Notes: a model not told the origin generated them from the sequence alone. A DNA stretch of 31,647 bases from Falsiroseomonas sp038250135 (GCA_038250135.1 JBBSCP010000009.1:1-31647), one strand, 5' to 3'; shown: positions 14,768-22,282, counted from the first letter of the stretch. Numbers and translations: made by a program.

Positions 14768-15478
14768 ATGATCGACATCCGACCCTTCGCCAGTCTCGGC
14801 GGTGCCAATCATGGCTGGCTCAAGGCGAAGCATCACTTCTCCTTCGCCAGCTACCAGGATGAGTCGCGGATGAGCTGGGGCAAGCTGCGCGTCTGGAACG
14901 ACGACGAGATCGCCGCCGGCACCGGCTTCGGCGCGCACCCGCACCGCGACATGGAGATCATCACCTATGTCCGGGAAGGTGCGATCACCCATAAGGACAA
15001 CCTCGGCAATGAGGGCCGCACCGAGGCCGGTGACGTGCAGATCATGAGCGCGGGCACCGGCGTGATGCACTCCGAATTCAACCTCGAACCCGGCACGACG
15101 AAGATCTTTCAGATCTGGATCATGCCGGACCGCCGCGGCGCCAAGCCGAACTGGGGTGCGAAGACCTTCCCAAAGGCCGCGCGGGAGGCCGGCTTCGAGG
15201 TGCTGGCCTCGGGCCGTCCGCAGGATGCCGAGGCGGGCGCGCTGCCGCTGTATGTGAATGGCGCGGTGCTGGCGGCGAGCCTCGCGAAGGGCCAGACGCT
15301 CATACAGAAGCTGGGCGCCGACCGTGCCGCCTATCTGGTGCCGGCCAAGGGCGCGGTGACGGTGAACGGCCTGGCGCTCAATGCCCGCGACGGTGCGGGC
15401 ATCGTGGACGAGGCCGAATTCGCCATCACGGCGACGGAAGACGCAGAATTGGTGCTGGTGGAAGTGGCGAAGGAATAG
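14768..15478 (+). CDS. Pirin-family bicupin protein
   Basis: This 236-residue bicupin is of the pirin/YhhW type; some members are quercetin 2,3-dioxygenases. The four metal ligands known from pirins are visible as His57 and His59 (HPHRD), His101 and Glu103 (MHSEF), at essentially the family's standard positions. The ATG follows AGGAG at an 8-nt spacing. It stands alone after a 96-nt gap in which I see nothing distinctive. Its last 53 nt overlap the 3' end of the convergent hydrolase gene. The in vivo substrate is unknown. Confidence 0.93.
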   Translation: MIDIRPFASLGGANHGWLKAKHHFSFASYQDESRMSWGKLRVWNDDEIAAGTGFGAHPHRDMEIITYVREGAITHKDNLGNEGRTEAGDVQIMSAGTGVMHSEFNLEPGTTKIFQIWIMPDRRGAKPNWGAKTFPKAAREAGFEVLASGRPQDAEAGALPLYVNGAVLAASLAKGQTLIQKLGADRAAYLVPAKGAVTVNGLALNARDGAGIVDEAEFAITATEDAELVLVEVAKE

Positions 15479-16247
15479 GCAGCAACAGCAGCTGGTCCCG
15501 CAACACGCCAATCGGGTCGCGCCCCGGTGCGGCGGTGACCAGCGCGCGATGCCCGCCAGCCAGCACCACATGGCGCGCGCCGGGCAGCAGGGCCGAGGCG
15601 ACGGGGACCAGCCCATCATTCGGCCCTTCGCCCTCCTCCACCATCCAGCGCGACAACGCGGCGTAGAACCCGTCGCGCCAGTCGGCGGGGTTATCGAGCT
15701 GCGTGGCCAACGTGGTCACCGGCACCTGCGCGATCAGCGCCTCGATCTCGGCGCGATGGCGCATCATCCAGTCATGACGCGTTGCCGTGGTCAGGTCCAT
15801 CAGGCCGCGGCCATTGCCCAGGCCCGTCAGCCGCGCCACCTGGTCGAGGGCGAGGCGCAACTGCTGCCGGCCGAGCAGCGCATCGGCCACCGGCGAGCCC
15901 TGGAACGGGCATTGCAACGCGATGAAGCCATCGCAGCGCGCCGCCACGTCATCGCGCAGCAGCGCGGCCAGCGCCTCCAGCCCGCCCTTGCTGTGGGCGA
16001 TCAGGATCACCCGTCCCGGGGCGGCACGAACTGCCTCCGCCACGCGGCGTGCATTGGCCGCGACCGGTGCTGCGGTCGGCAGGCTCACCACCTGCGCATC
16101 CAGGCCGAGCCCGGTGAGCCAGGCGCGCTGGCTGTCCATGTAGTCCACGCCGACCGGCTTGAGCCCGGCCATCACCTCGCCCAGCAGGCCCAAGCAAAGC
16201 AGGAAGCGATGGCTGGCGAAGCGCGCGGTGATTGCCGCGTCGCTCAT
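15426..16247 (-). CDS. Alpha/beta hydrolase, lipase/esterase-like
   Basis: This protein of about 273 residues has an alpha/beta hydrolase fold. The nucleophile elbow AHSKGG places Ser86 as the catalytic residue, and LQCPFQGSPVAD resembles the segment after strand 6 in lipases and PHB depolymerase-like proteins. A later HVVLAGGHRAL could supply the histidine. There is no signal peptide, so a cytoplasmic role is likely. The ATG at 16247 overlaps the stop of the upstream oxidoreductase in ATGA, so the two are probably coupled. The C-terminal 17 codons, ending in the proline-rich LLLPIPSPLPPAP, run antisense to the pirin gene. Confidence 0.82.
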   Translation of the reverse strand: MSDAAITARFASHRFLLCLGLLGEVMAGLKPVGVDYMDSQRAWLTGLGLDAQVVSLPTAAPVAANARRVAEAVRAAPGRVILIAHSKGGLEALAALLRDDVAARCDGFIALQCPFQGSPVADALLGRQQLRLALDQVARLTGLGNGRGLMDLTTATRHDWMMRHRAEIEALIAQVPVTTLATQLDNPADWRDGFYAALSRWMVEEGEGPNDGLVPVASALLPGARHVVLAGGHRALVTAAPGRDPIGVLRDQLLLLPIPSPLPPAPILRLPSP

Positions 16248-17263
16248 TCGAGGGCGACGACCTGCTTGCCGAAATTGCGCCCTTCGAGCATGCCGATGAA
16301 GGCAGCGGGCGCGGCTGCCAGCCCTTGCGCCACATCCTCGCGCCAGTGCATCCGCCCGGCGGCGATGTGGCCCAGCATCTCGGCGCGGAAGCGGGCGTAG
16401 CGCGGCCAGCCCGTATCGTTGACGATGAAGCCCTGGATGCGCAGCCGCTTGCGCACCACCGGGCCAAGATTGGGGCCGGGGGCTGCGCCGGTCGCGGCCG
16501 CACCGCTGGCCGTATTGTATTGCGCGACCATGCCGCACATCACCATGCGGCCGAAATCGTTGAAGCGCGGAAAGACCGCCGCCTGCACCGCGCCACCGAC
16601 ATTCTCCCAGTACACATCGATGCCCGCGGGGCAGGCAGCGTCGAGCTGGGCGTCGAGGTCGCCGCGATGGTCCACCGCAGCGTCGAAGCCGAGCGTGCCG
16701 GTGACGAAATCGCCCTTCGCCTTGCCGCCGGCGATGCCCACCACCCGCGCGCCGCGGATTTTCCCGAGCTGCCCCACCACCTGGCCGACCGCGCCGGAGG
16801 CGGCCGAAACCACCAGCGTCTCGCCCGCTTTGGGCTGGCCGATATCCTCCAGCCCGACCCAGGCCGTCAGCCCCGGCATGCCCAGCACGCCGAGCGCGGT
16901 GGAGGGTGGTGCCTCGGTGGGATCGAGCGCGATCAGCAGCTTGCCGGGGCGGCAGGAAAACGCCTGCCAGCCGAAGCCGCCCAGCACCCAATCGCCCGGC
17001 TTGAATCGGGCATCGCGGCTGGCCTCCACCTGGCCCACCGCCGCGCATTCCATCACCTCACCCAGCGCCACTGGCTTGGCGTAGGATTTGGCATCATCCA
17101 TCCGTCCGCGCTGATAGGGGTCGAGCGAGAGGAAGCGGTGGCGCACCAGCACCTCGCCCTCGCCGGGTTCGGGCAGCGCGGCCTCCACCATCCGGAAATC
17201 GTCGGGTACGGGGGCGCCCTGCGGACGGCTTGCGAGCAGGATCTGGCGGTTGCCAAGGGTCAT
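16244..17263 (-). CDS. NADP-dependent MDR oxidoreductase (CurA/leukotriene B4 dehydrogenase-like)
   Basis: This 339-residue zinc-independent medium-chain reductase resembles CurA and prostaglandin/2-alkenal reductases, which reduce alpha,beta-unsaturated ketones or aldehydes with NADPH. The N-terminal GroES-like part includes LSLDPYQRGRM (46-56), and the Rossmann loop AASGAVGQVVGQLGKIRG starts at 154. VYWENVGG and the tail EGRNFGKQVV are family features. The ATG at 17263 is preceded by AAAGGAA. It is coupled to the hydrolase by an ATGA overlap. The substrate cannot be assigned from sequence; detoxification of reactive carbonyls is a plausible role. Confidence 0.92.
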   Translation of the reverse strand: MTLGNRQILLASRPQGAPVPDDFRMVEAALPEPGEGEVLVRHRFLSLDPYQRGRMDDAKSYAKPVALGEVMECAAVGQVEASRDARFKPGDWVLGGFGWQAFSCRPGKLLIALDPTEAPPSTALGVLGMPGLTAWVGLEDIGQPKAGETLVVSAASGAVGQVVGQLGKIRGARVVGIAGGKAKGDFVTGTLGFDAAVDHRGDLDAQLDAACPAGIDVYWENVGGAVQAAVFPRFNDFGRMVMCGMVAQYNTASGAAATGAAPGPNLGPVVRKRLRIQGFIVNDTGWPRYARFRAEMLGHIAAGRMHWREDVAQGLAAAPAAFIGMLEGRNFGKQVVALE

Positions 17264-17355
17264 GCGGCGTTCCTTTGGCGGCATGCTGGCTGCCGCCTGA
17301 GGACTATGTTTAGCCCGCTCCCAACGCGGGTGCCATCGCCCTGGCAGTTCCAGGC

Positions 17356-17408
17356 CTACAGCACTATCCGCTCACATTGAATCAATGTGAGCGGATTTCG
17401 TGCTGTAG
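17356..17408. repeat. Nested palindrome H1
   Basis: This 53-bp nested inverted repeat has outer arms CTACAGCAC and GTGCTGTAG. The inner arms, CCGCTCACATTGA and its complement, are separated from the outer arms by unpaired TAT on the left and ATTTC on the right. Nearly all bases pair. The ends fit the TANNGCAC...GTGCNNTA pattern shared with H2-H4. Confidence 0.9.
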
Positions 17409-17420
17409 ATTCAATGGTTT

Positions 17421-17462
17421 CTAGAGCACGAGATCCATCCGAGAGGATCGATCGTGCTCTAG
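17421..17462. repeat. Nested palindrome H2
   Basis: This 42-bp inverted repeat has outer arms CTAGAGCACGA and TCGTGCTCTAG (11 perfect pairs) and an inner GATCC/GGATC stem. Its ends fit TANNGCAC...GTGCNNTA and resemble the TAGAGCA-ended intergenic palindromes I know from other alphaproteobacteria. Its last three bases are shared with H3. Confidence 0.88.
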
Positions 17463-17499
17463 CGCACTATCGGTTCGATTGGACCGATTTCGTGCGCTA
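17460..17499. repeat. Nested palindrome H3
   Basis: This 40-bp inverted repeat has outer arms TAGCGCAC and GTGCGCTA. The inner CGGTTCGATTGGACCG pairs fully in RNA if G-U pairs are allowed. The unpaired TAT (left) and ATTTC (right) are identical to those of H1, although the stems differ. Confidence 0.88.
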
Positions 17500-17512
17500 T
17501 AACACCTGAAAC

Positions 17513-17563
17513 TAAAGCACGGACTTTGGTTCAAACGATTTCGTTTGAACCAAACGTGCTTTA
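17513..17563. repeat. Nested palindrome H4, overlapping the stop codon of the P460 gene
   Basis: This 51-bp element has outer arms TAAAGCACG and CGTGCTTTA. Inside is a perfect 14-bp stem (TTTGGTTCAAACGA and its complement) with only a 3-nt GAC bulge on the left. The TAA stop of the minus-strand cytochrome P460-like gene lies in its right arm (17561-17563), so it could protect or end that transcript, although no T-run follows. Confidence 0.9.
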
Positions 17564-18112
17564 ACGGCGCGCTGCCGCATAGTCCCACCAGGTAAAGCTG
17601 TAATCCTGGGCCGCGCGTGCCTGCAGGTGGCAGGTGAAGCACGCCTGCACCGGGCCGGGATGGCGCGTCAGGTCCGGATTGAGTCGGGCATACTCCCATT
17701 CACCGTTACGCTGGGCCGGTCCGTAGCCTTCGCCCCAGCCTGCCTCCTTCTGCGCCAGGAAGATCGCGGTCCAACCCGGTTCGGGTATGAACCGCCCCGC
17801 GAGGTCCAGCAGCGGCAGGCCGGCCGCGTCCAGCCGTGCGCGCGTATCCGCCATCACCAGGATCGTGCCGAACGAGGCCGGTGCGCCGGCGCGAGCCGAC
17901 GCGAAGGCCTCCGGGTTCACGTAGAAGTGGCGGATGATCTTGCGATCGGCCTTGTCGATGGTGGCGTAGCGGATGAAGCGGGTCTTCCAATCGGCCGGCA
18001 GTTCCACATTCTGCGGGCCGGGCGTGTAGGGCCGGCCCGCCTGGGCCCAGACCGCGCCGGCAAGCGCCACGGTCAGGCAGGCGGCGAGACTCAAGCGAGA
18101 TAAGCGAGGCAT
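17561..18112 (-). CDS. Cytochrome P460-like periplasmic c-type haem protein
   Basis: This 183-residue protein has a Sec signal peptide (MPRLSRLSLAACLTVALAGAVWA, cleavage near residues 23-25) and one haem-binding motif CFTCH (Cys158, Cys161, His162). The WKTRFIRYATIDKADRK opening, the KEAGWGEGYG segment and RNGEWEYARL are typical of the cytochrome P460 family, whose characterised members oxidise hydroxylamine or bind NO. Whether the haem-crosslinking lysine is conserved I cannot settle by eye. The ATG at 18112 is chosen because it begins the signal peptide. A TetR-type operator lies 30 nt upstream, just after the TetR gene. Confidence 0.82.
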   Translation of the reverse strand: MPRLSRLSLAACLTVALAGAVWAQAGRPYTPGPQNVELPADWKTRFIRYATIDKADRKIIRHFYVNPEAFASARAGAPASFGTILVMADTRARLDAAGLPLLDLAGRFIPEPGWTAIFLAQKEAGWGEGYGPAQRNGEWEYARLNPDLTRHPGPVQACFTCHLQARAAQDYSFTWWDYAAARR

Positions 18113-18141
18113 GGGGGAGGCTCCGACCCGGGACGCCATAT

Positions 18142-18155
18142 TGAACGAATGTTCA
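18142..18155. promoter_or_regulatory. Probable TetR operator, TGAACGAATGTTCA
   Basis: A 14-bp dyad, TGAAC-GAAT-GTTCA, begins one base after the TAG stop of the TetR gene and ends 30 nt before the P460 ATG. Short dyads with TGAAC/GTTCA half sites are common targets of TetR/AcrR proteins. Its position suggests that TetR controls the P460-like gene. No other copy was noticed in the window. Confidence 0.6.
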
Positions 18156-18818
18156 CTAAGCCTGCGCAAGCCCCGTCTCAATCCGCCGCAACTCCACTAA
18201 GGCGCCGGGCACCACGGCCCGCAATACAGTGCCGATCAGGTCCAGATGCCGCGCATCGTTGATGGCGGCGCCGTAGACGTGGCGGCGAATACCGACGAAC
18301 ACGATGCCGCCGTGCAAGCCGATGATCAGGTCGCGCTCGGCGCGGGGCAACGGGTGCGCGGGTGGCGGCAAGCCGGCTTCAACGCGCAGCGCAGCCGCGA
18401 CCGGGCGGAGCACCCAGGCATCGAGGTCCGCGCCGTAGCGCACCGGCAAATCGTGCCCGGCCAGGGCCGCATGCAGGAACAGCCGGACACCGTTGTAGTC
18501 CGAGTTCCGCCGCAGATAGGCCGCGTAGAAATCCAGCAGGCGCGTGGCGATCGGTTCCGGGCCGCTCGGCACGCTGGCCTGCTCCGCACTCCAGCGGCTG
18601 CGCATGTCGGCGAAGACCGCCTCGATCAACGCATCCTTCGAGGGGAAATACCGGTAGAACAGGCCGGCGGCGACACCACACGCGCGTGCCAAGTCCCGCA
18701 TCGTCCCGGCGAAGCCCTGCGCCGCGAAGTGCCTTGCGGCGGCGCGGATCACCTCCGCGCGGCGTTCGGCGGGATCGAGTCGCCGTCGCGGGCGCGTGGG
18801 GGCGCCCTGGTCGTTCAA
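18156..18818 (-). CDS. TetR/AcrR-family transcriptional regulator
   Basis: This regulator has 220 residues. The N-terminal DNA-binding domain is clear: RRAEVIRAAARHFAAQGFAGT, then the helix-turn-helix MRDLARACGVAAGLFYRYFPSKDALIEAVF (about 40-69), the TetR hallmark. The C-terminal ligand domain is not specific. The TTG start at 18818 overlaps the TGA of the upstream iron-sulfur protein gene (TTGA); GGAGG lies very close, so coupling by termination and re-initiation is likely. No ATG or GTG fits better. The TGAAC/GTTCA dyad beyond its stop is a likely target, which makes the downstream P460 gene the first candidate for control. Confidence 0.9.
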   Translation of the reverse strand: MNDQGAPTRPRRRLDPAERRAEVIRAAARHFAAQGFAGTMRDLARACGVAAGLFYRYFPSKDALIEAVFADMRSRWSAEQASVPSGPEPIATRLLDFYAAYLRRNSDYNGVRLFLHAALAGHDLPVRYGADLDAWVLRPVAAALRVEAGLPPPAHPLPRAERDLIIGLHGGIVFVGIRRHVYGAAINDARHLDLIGTVLRAVVPGALVELRRIETGLAQA

Positions 18819-20908
18819 TCCTCCGCTGCCCGTTTGGCGCGTTCCGCCTCGCGCTGCCAATCCTCGGTGGTCTTGGTGATCGGGCGCGCGTCGCCGGCAT
18901 AGGGGTCGATGCCGCCATCGGTTGCGGCAAACACCCGGCAATCCTCGCACAGCCGCAACACCGCCAATTGCTTGGCGTCGCGGAACATCCAATGGCCGCT
19001 TTCCTGCAATTTGCGGCTGACGCGCTCGATCTGCGACTTCACACCGAAAGGCTTGGCGCAGCGCTCGCAGCAGAACGGCTCCTCCGCCTTCACCACGCGG
19101 ATTTGCGCGGCCTCGGGGGCGAGGTTGAGCCGCGGCACGAGGGTGATCACCTTCTCCGGGCAGGTCGTGACGCACAGGCCGCATTGCACGCAGGCATCTT
19201 CGAGGAAGCGCAACTCGGGGGCCTCGGGGTTGGCGCTGAAGGCACCGGTCGGGCAGACGCTGGTGCAAGCGACACAGAGCGTGCAGCCCGCAACCTCCAC
19301 CCGCGCCTCGCCGAAGGGGGCGAGTGCCGGCATCGGCAGGATGGCGCTCGGCTTTTGCATGCCCGCCGCCAGCGCGCGGCCGGCCTGGCGCAGCATCTCC
19401 CGGCTGGTGCCCAGCGCCGCGAACGTCGCGGGTGGGAAGGGCAGGCCGCGGCGCGGCACGCTGACCAACGCCTCGCCAAGCGCGAAGGGGTCGTCGGTCT
19501 CGATCATCCCGGCGCGTGGCGCGCCGTGGTCGGGCACGCCAAGGCCGCCCAGCACCTCTGTCGCGAAGTGGATGTTGCGAAGCACGCCCTCCAGCCCGTG
19601 CCCGCGCCGGCCCTTGCCCAGCACGCGGATCTGCGCGGCACCCCAGGCAAAGCCAGCCAAAAAGAAGGAGAGATCGAGCTGGGAGACCTCGTTCACCCGC
19701 AGCGGCAACACGCGTGCAGGAAGGCCCTCGCCCTGTCGGGCCAGGGCGTCGATCAGGGGCTCCCCATGCTCGGCATCGTGGACCAGCACGAGCGGCGCTT
19801 CGCCCCCGGTTTCGCGGTAGGTCAGCAGCAGGGCGCGCAGGCGCTTGGCGAGGTTCTCGGCGGAGGGCAGGGCGTAGGTCGCGGCACCGGTCGGGCAGAC
19901 GGCCGCACAGGCGCCGCAGCCGGCGCAGATCTCGGCCGAGATCACCACGCTGTCGATGCCGCCCCGCGCGCCTTGCGGTGCTACTCCGGACGTGATCGCC
20001 CCGGTCGGGCACACATCGAGGCAGCGCGTGCAGGCCGTGCGCTTGTTGCGGCTATGGGCGCACAGCCCGGCATCGAAGCTGACGAACCGCGGCTTGTCGA
20101 ATTCGCCCACCAGGTCGCGGGCGCGGGCCACGAGGCGCGCCACGGCGGCGGCATCGGCGGGGTCGGCGCGCAGATAGCCCTCCCGCACCTCGCTCGCCGG
20201 GAACAGGGGCGCCCCGCCGGTCAGGTCGAGTAGGATGTCGCACTGGCTTTTCGCGCCGTCCTTCGCCGGTCCCCATTCATAGGCGCCGCGGGAGGAGGGG
20301 CGGGGCATGGCGTAGCCATCCACCACCACCTCGAAGGCGCCGAGCCAGCCGCTAGCGCCGCTCGCCCGGCCGCGCACAACCGGAAATTCGGCACTGCGCA
20401 TCGGCGAGACGGGCTCGGCGCCGGTCAGTAGCACGGTGAGGTCGAGCGTGCCGGCCAGTCGCTCCGCCGTCTCCAGCGCCACGGCGTCGCGGCCGAGCAC
20501 CAGGGTCACGCCCTCGCTTTTCAACGGGATCAGCGCGGTGGCGGGCATCGGCACGGCGGCGGCGGCGATCAGCGCGGCCATCTTCGGCCCCGCGCCCTTC
20601 GCCTCGGCCGACCAGCCGGCGGTTTCGCGGATGTTCACGAAGGCGAGGTCGCGGGTGAAGCCGGCATCCTCGGCCGCCTCGGCGAACAGTGGCGCCTGGG
20701 CGGTGCAGGCGACCGTCACCGGCCGGTCCTCGGCCAGCGCCGCCATGAAACGGTCGAGTTGCGCCAAGCAGAGTTGTTCCGCACCGCGCATCTCGCCGCC
20801 CTGGGCCGTCGCGCAGCCGCGCGCCACGGCGCGGCCGTCGATCGGCATGGTGTCCTCACAGGTGCAGACGAAGGTGATGCGGCCCTTCGGGCTCGTCGTC
20901 GCGCTCAT
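18815..20908 (-). CDS. Multi-[4Fe-4S] protein associated with formate dehydrogenase loci
   Basis: This 697-residue soluble iron-sulfur protein has an N-terminal cysteine-rich segment (Cys15, 17, 32, 47, 68) and a middle region with CDILLDLTGGAPLFPA. Two ferredoxin pairs follow: C293-C296-C300 and C328-C331-C334-C338, then C542-C545-C548-C552 and C573-C576-C579-C583. A final CCERC (613-617) and CEDC (654-657) resemble a zinc or cluster site. From memory, this protein accompanies FDH3-type operons in many alphaproteobacteria; its job (electron relay, or an HdrA-like role without the flavin domain) is not established. The gene is divergent from the formate dehydrogenase operon (106 nt apart). 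The ATG at 20908 has a weak ribosome site. Confidence 0.87.
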   Translation of the reverse strand: MSATTSPKGRITFVCTCEDTMPIDGRAVARGCATAQGGEMRGAEQLCLAQLDRFMAALAEDRPVTVACTAQAPLFAEAAEDAGFTRDLAFVNIRETAGWSAEAKGAGPKMAALIAAAAVPMPATALIPLKSEGVTLVLGRDAVALETAERLAGTLDLTVLLTGAEPVSPMRSAEFPVVRGRASGASGWLGAFEVVVDGYAMPRPSSRGAYEWGPAKDGAKSQCDILLDLTGGAPLFPASEVREGYLRADPADAAAVARLVARARDLVGEFDKPRFVSFDAGLCAHSRNKRTACTRCLDVCPTGAITSGVAPQGARGGIDSVVISAEICAGCGACAAVCPTGAATYALPSAENLAKRLRALLLTYRETGGEAPLVLVHDAEHGEPLIDALARQGEGLPARVLPLRVNEVSQLDLSFFLAGFAWGAAQIRVLGKGRRGHGLEGVLRNIHFATEVLGGLGVPDHGAPRAGMIETDDPFALGEALVSVPRRGLPFPPATFAALGTSREMLRQAGRALAAGMQKPSAILPMPALAPFGEARVEVAGCTLCVACTSVCPTGAFSANPEAPELRFLEDACVQCGLCVTTCPEKVITLVPRLNLAPEAAQIRVVKAEEPFCCERCAKPFGVKSQIERVSRKLQESGHWMFRDAKQLAVLRLCEDCRVFAATDGGIDPYAGDARPITKTTEDWQREAERAKRAAED

Positions 20909-21014
20909 GGTCGGGCCGGTTTCCCTGATCGCCCCGGGGTCTAGGCCCCGGCAGGCCCCGCGCATATATCCGCAGGCTCGCGCCTTTGCGAGAGACCGAG
21001 GGAAAAACGCCCCC
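20909..21014. promoter_or_regulatory. Divergent promoter region between the iron-sulfur protein and the FDH operon
   Basis: This 106-bp gap between opposing starts holds two small dyads: CCGGGG-TCTAGG-CCCCGG (20934-20951) and CTCGC-GCCTTT-GCGAG (20977-20992). An AT-rich CATATATCC lies between them (around 20963-20971). I see no clear -35/-10 pair and no half sites like the TetR dyad at 18142. It is probably where both transcripts begin, inferred from the layout. Confidence 0.35.
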
Positions 21015-21749
21015 GTGCCGAACGCCGTCACCACCGGCCTGCCCGATCTGCCCAGCGTCTTCACCCCCGTCTTCGCGCTGCGCGAGGGCGGCGATGCCAT
21101 GGCGCGCGCCCAGGTGCTCGGCCCGAAGCACGGCGCGGGCACGCTGGTCTGGGTGCGCTCCTCCGCGCGGGTCGAGGCGGCGGTGGTGCTGGAGCCGGAG
21201 CAGCCGCTCGCCACCGCGCGCGCGGCGATCTTCGCGGCCATGAACGCCTTCTGCGACGCGCTCGGCGCCTATGGGCCGCCGGATGTCCCCGTCACCCTGG
21301 GTTGGCCCGCGATCATCAGGGTGAATGGCGGGGAGGTCGGCCGCGCCCGCCTCGCCGTGCCGCCCGACACGGCGGAGGGCGCGGTGCCCGATTGGATCGT
21401 CGTCGGCATCGAGGCGCGTCTGGAATTCCCACGCGGCTGGGAGCCCGGCCACGGCGTGCATCAGACCGCGCTACGCGATGAAGGCTGGACGGAGGAGGAA
21501 CTCAGCGCGGCCGACCTTACCGCCACCTGGGCGCGACACCTGATGGCGGGCCTGGCCGAATGGCAGCGCCCCGGCTTCTCCGGCGGTTTTCAGCGGATAG
21601 CGGAAAAGTATCTCGCGCGCCTCGAAGCCGTGCCGGGGATGGGGGAAGGCCGGCGCGGGCTAGACCCCGGCACGGGCGATCTGGTGGTGGAGCGGGACGG
21701 TGCGCGGCATGTCGTCTCGCTGGCCGAATCCCTGGCCTTGCCGGCATGA
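21015..21749 (+). CDS. Biotin/lipoate-protein-ligase-like protein (degenerate)
   Basis: This 244-residue protein has the overall shape of the BPL/LplA/LipB fold. A probable DUF4444-like tail follows (GLDPGTGDLVVERDG to the end). The canonical ligase features look altered: around residues 98-112 LGWPAIIRVNGGEVGRARL replaces the WPND...K pattern, so the usual catalytic lysine is not evident. Ligase activity is therefore doubtful. From memory, such proteins occur in FDH loci of alphaproteobacteria. The GTG at 21015 follows GAGGGA at about 9 nt. The next gene starts within its stop codon (ATGA). Confidence 0.83.
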   Translation: MPNAVTTGLPDLPSVFTPVFALREGGDAMARAQVLGPKHGAGTLVWVRSSARVEAAVVLEPEQPLATARAAIFAAMNAFCDALGAYGPPDVPVTLGWPAIIRVNGGEVGRARLAVPPDTAEGAVPDWIVVGIEARLEFPRGWEPGHGVHQTALRDEGWTEEELSAADLTATWARHLMAGLAEWQRPGFSGGFQRIAEKYLARLEAVPGMGEGRRGLDPGTGDLVVERDGARHVVSLAESLALPA

Positions 21750-22282
21750 GCACGAAATTGCCGCGCACGCTGCGCCTCGATGCCTCGGATACCGTGATCT
21801 TCGAACCTGCGGCCGAGCCCGGCGAATGGGCCGTCGCCGGTGGCTTCGAGTTTTGGGAGGAGGCGCCGGAATCGATGTCCGGCAAGCGCCGCCAGGCCTT
21901 TCGCGGGGGCTTCCTCGGCCTTGCCAGCTTCGGCTGGTCCACGCTGGTGGAGGTGGCGGAGGCCAGCGCCGACCAGCGGGAGGCGGCGCTGATGGCGCTC
22001 GCCGCGCGCATTCGGGCGCAGCACGGTGCTCCCGACACCGCCGCCGCGCGCGCCGCAGCAGCGGAGGAAATCGCCTTCGCGGAAAGCCTTTGCGACCATC
22101 CCCTGGGTACGGTGCTCGCCGTGACCCGCACGGCAAGCGAGGGGGAAACGCGAGAAAGTTTCCGCACGCTGCATCTGCGCGACACGCCGCACACGCAGTT
22201 CACCACCTTGCCCGTCTTTGGCCTGGTGGAGGAGGAGGACGCGCCGGTGCAACGCCCCGACCTGACCCGGCTCGAACCATGA
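21746..22282 (+). CDS. DUF6505-family protein
   Basis: This 178-residue cytoplasmic protein begins MSTKLPRTLRLDASDTVIFE and contains AAEPGEWAVAGGFEFW, RQAFRGGFLGLASFGWSTLV and IAFAESLCDHPLGTV, which I recall as the conserved core of DUF6505. No catalytic motif is recognisable. Start and stop each overlap a neighbour by 4 nt (ATGA), so it is made in step with the ligase-like protein and DUF6352. Its recurrent location beside formate dehydrogenase suggests an accessory role, which is inference only. Confidence 0.82.
   Translation: MSTKLPRTLRLDASDTVIFEPAAEPGEWAVAGGFEFWEEAPESMSGKRRQAFRGGFLGLASFGWSTLVEVAEASADQREAALMALAARIRAQHGAPDTAAARAAAAEEIAFAESLCDHPLGTVLAVTRTASEGETRESFRTLHLRDTPHTQFTTLPVFGLVEEEDAPVQRPDLTRLEP

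Noticed and set aside
17356..17563. CRISPR array or integron attC sites
   Set aside because: The four palindromes have different stems and lengths, no uniform spacers, and no GTTRRRY core, integrase or cas gene is nearby.
18815..21749. An sHdr-type sulfur oxidation system, suggested by a cysteine-rich HdrA-like protein, a lipoate-ligase-like protein and SoeABC
   Set aside because: No HdrB/HdrC subunits and no lipoate-binding protein gene are present, and both genes fit the known FDH3 neighbourhood better.
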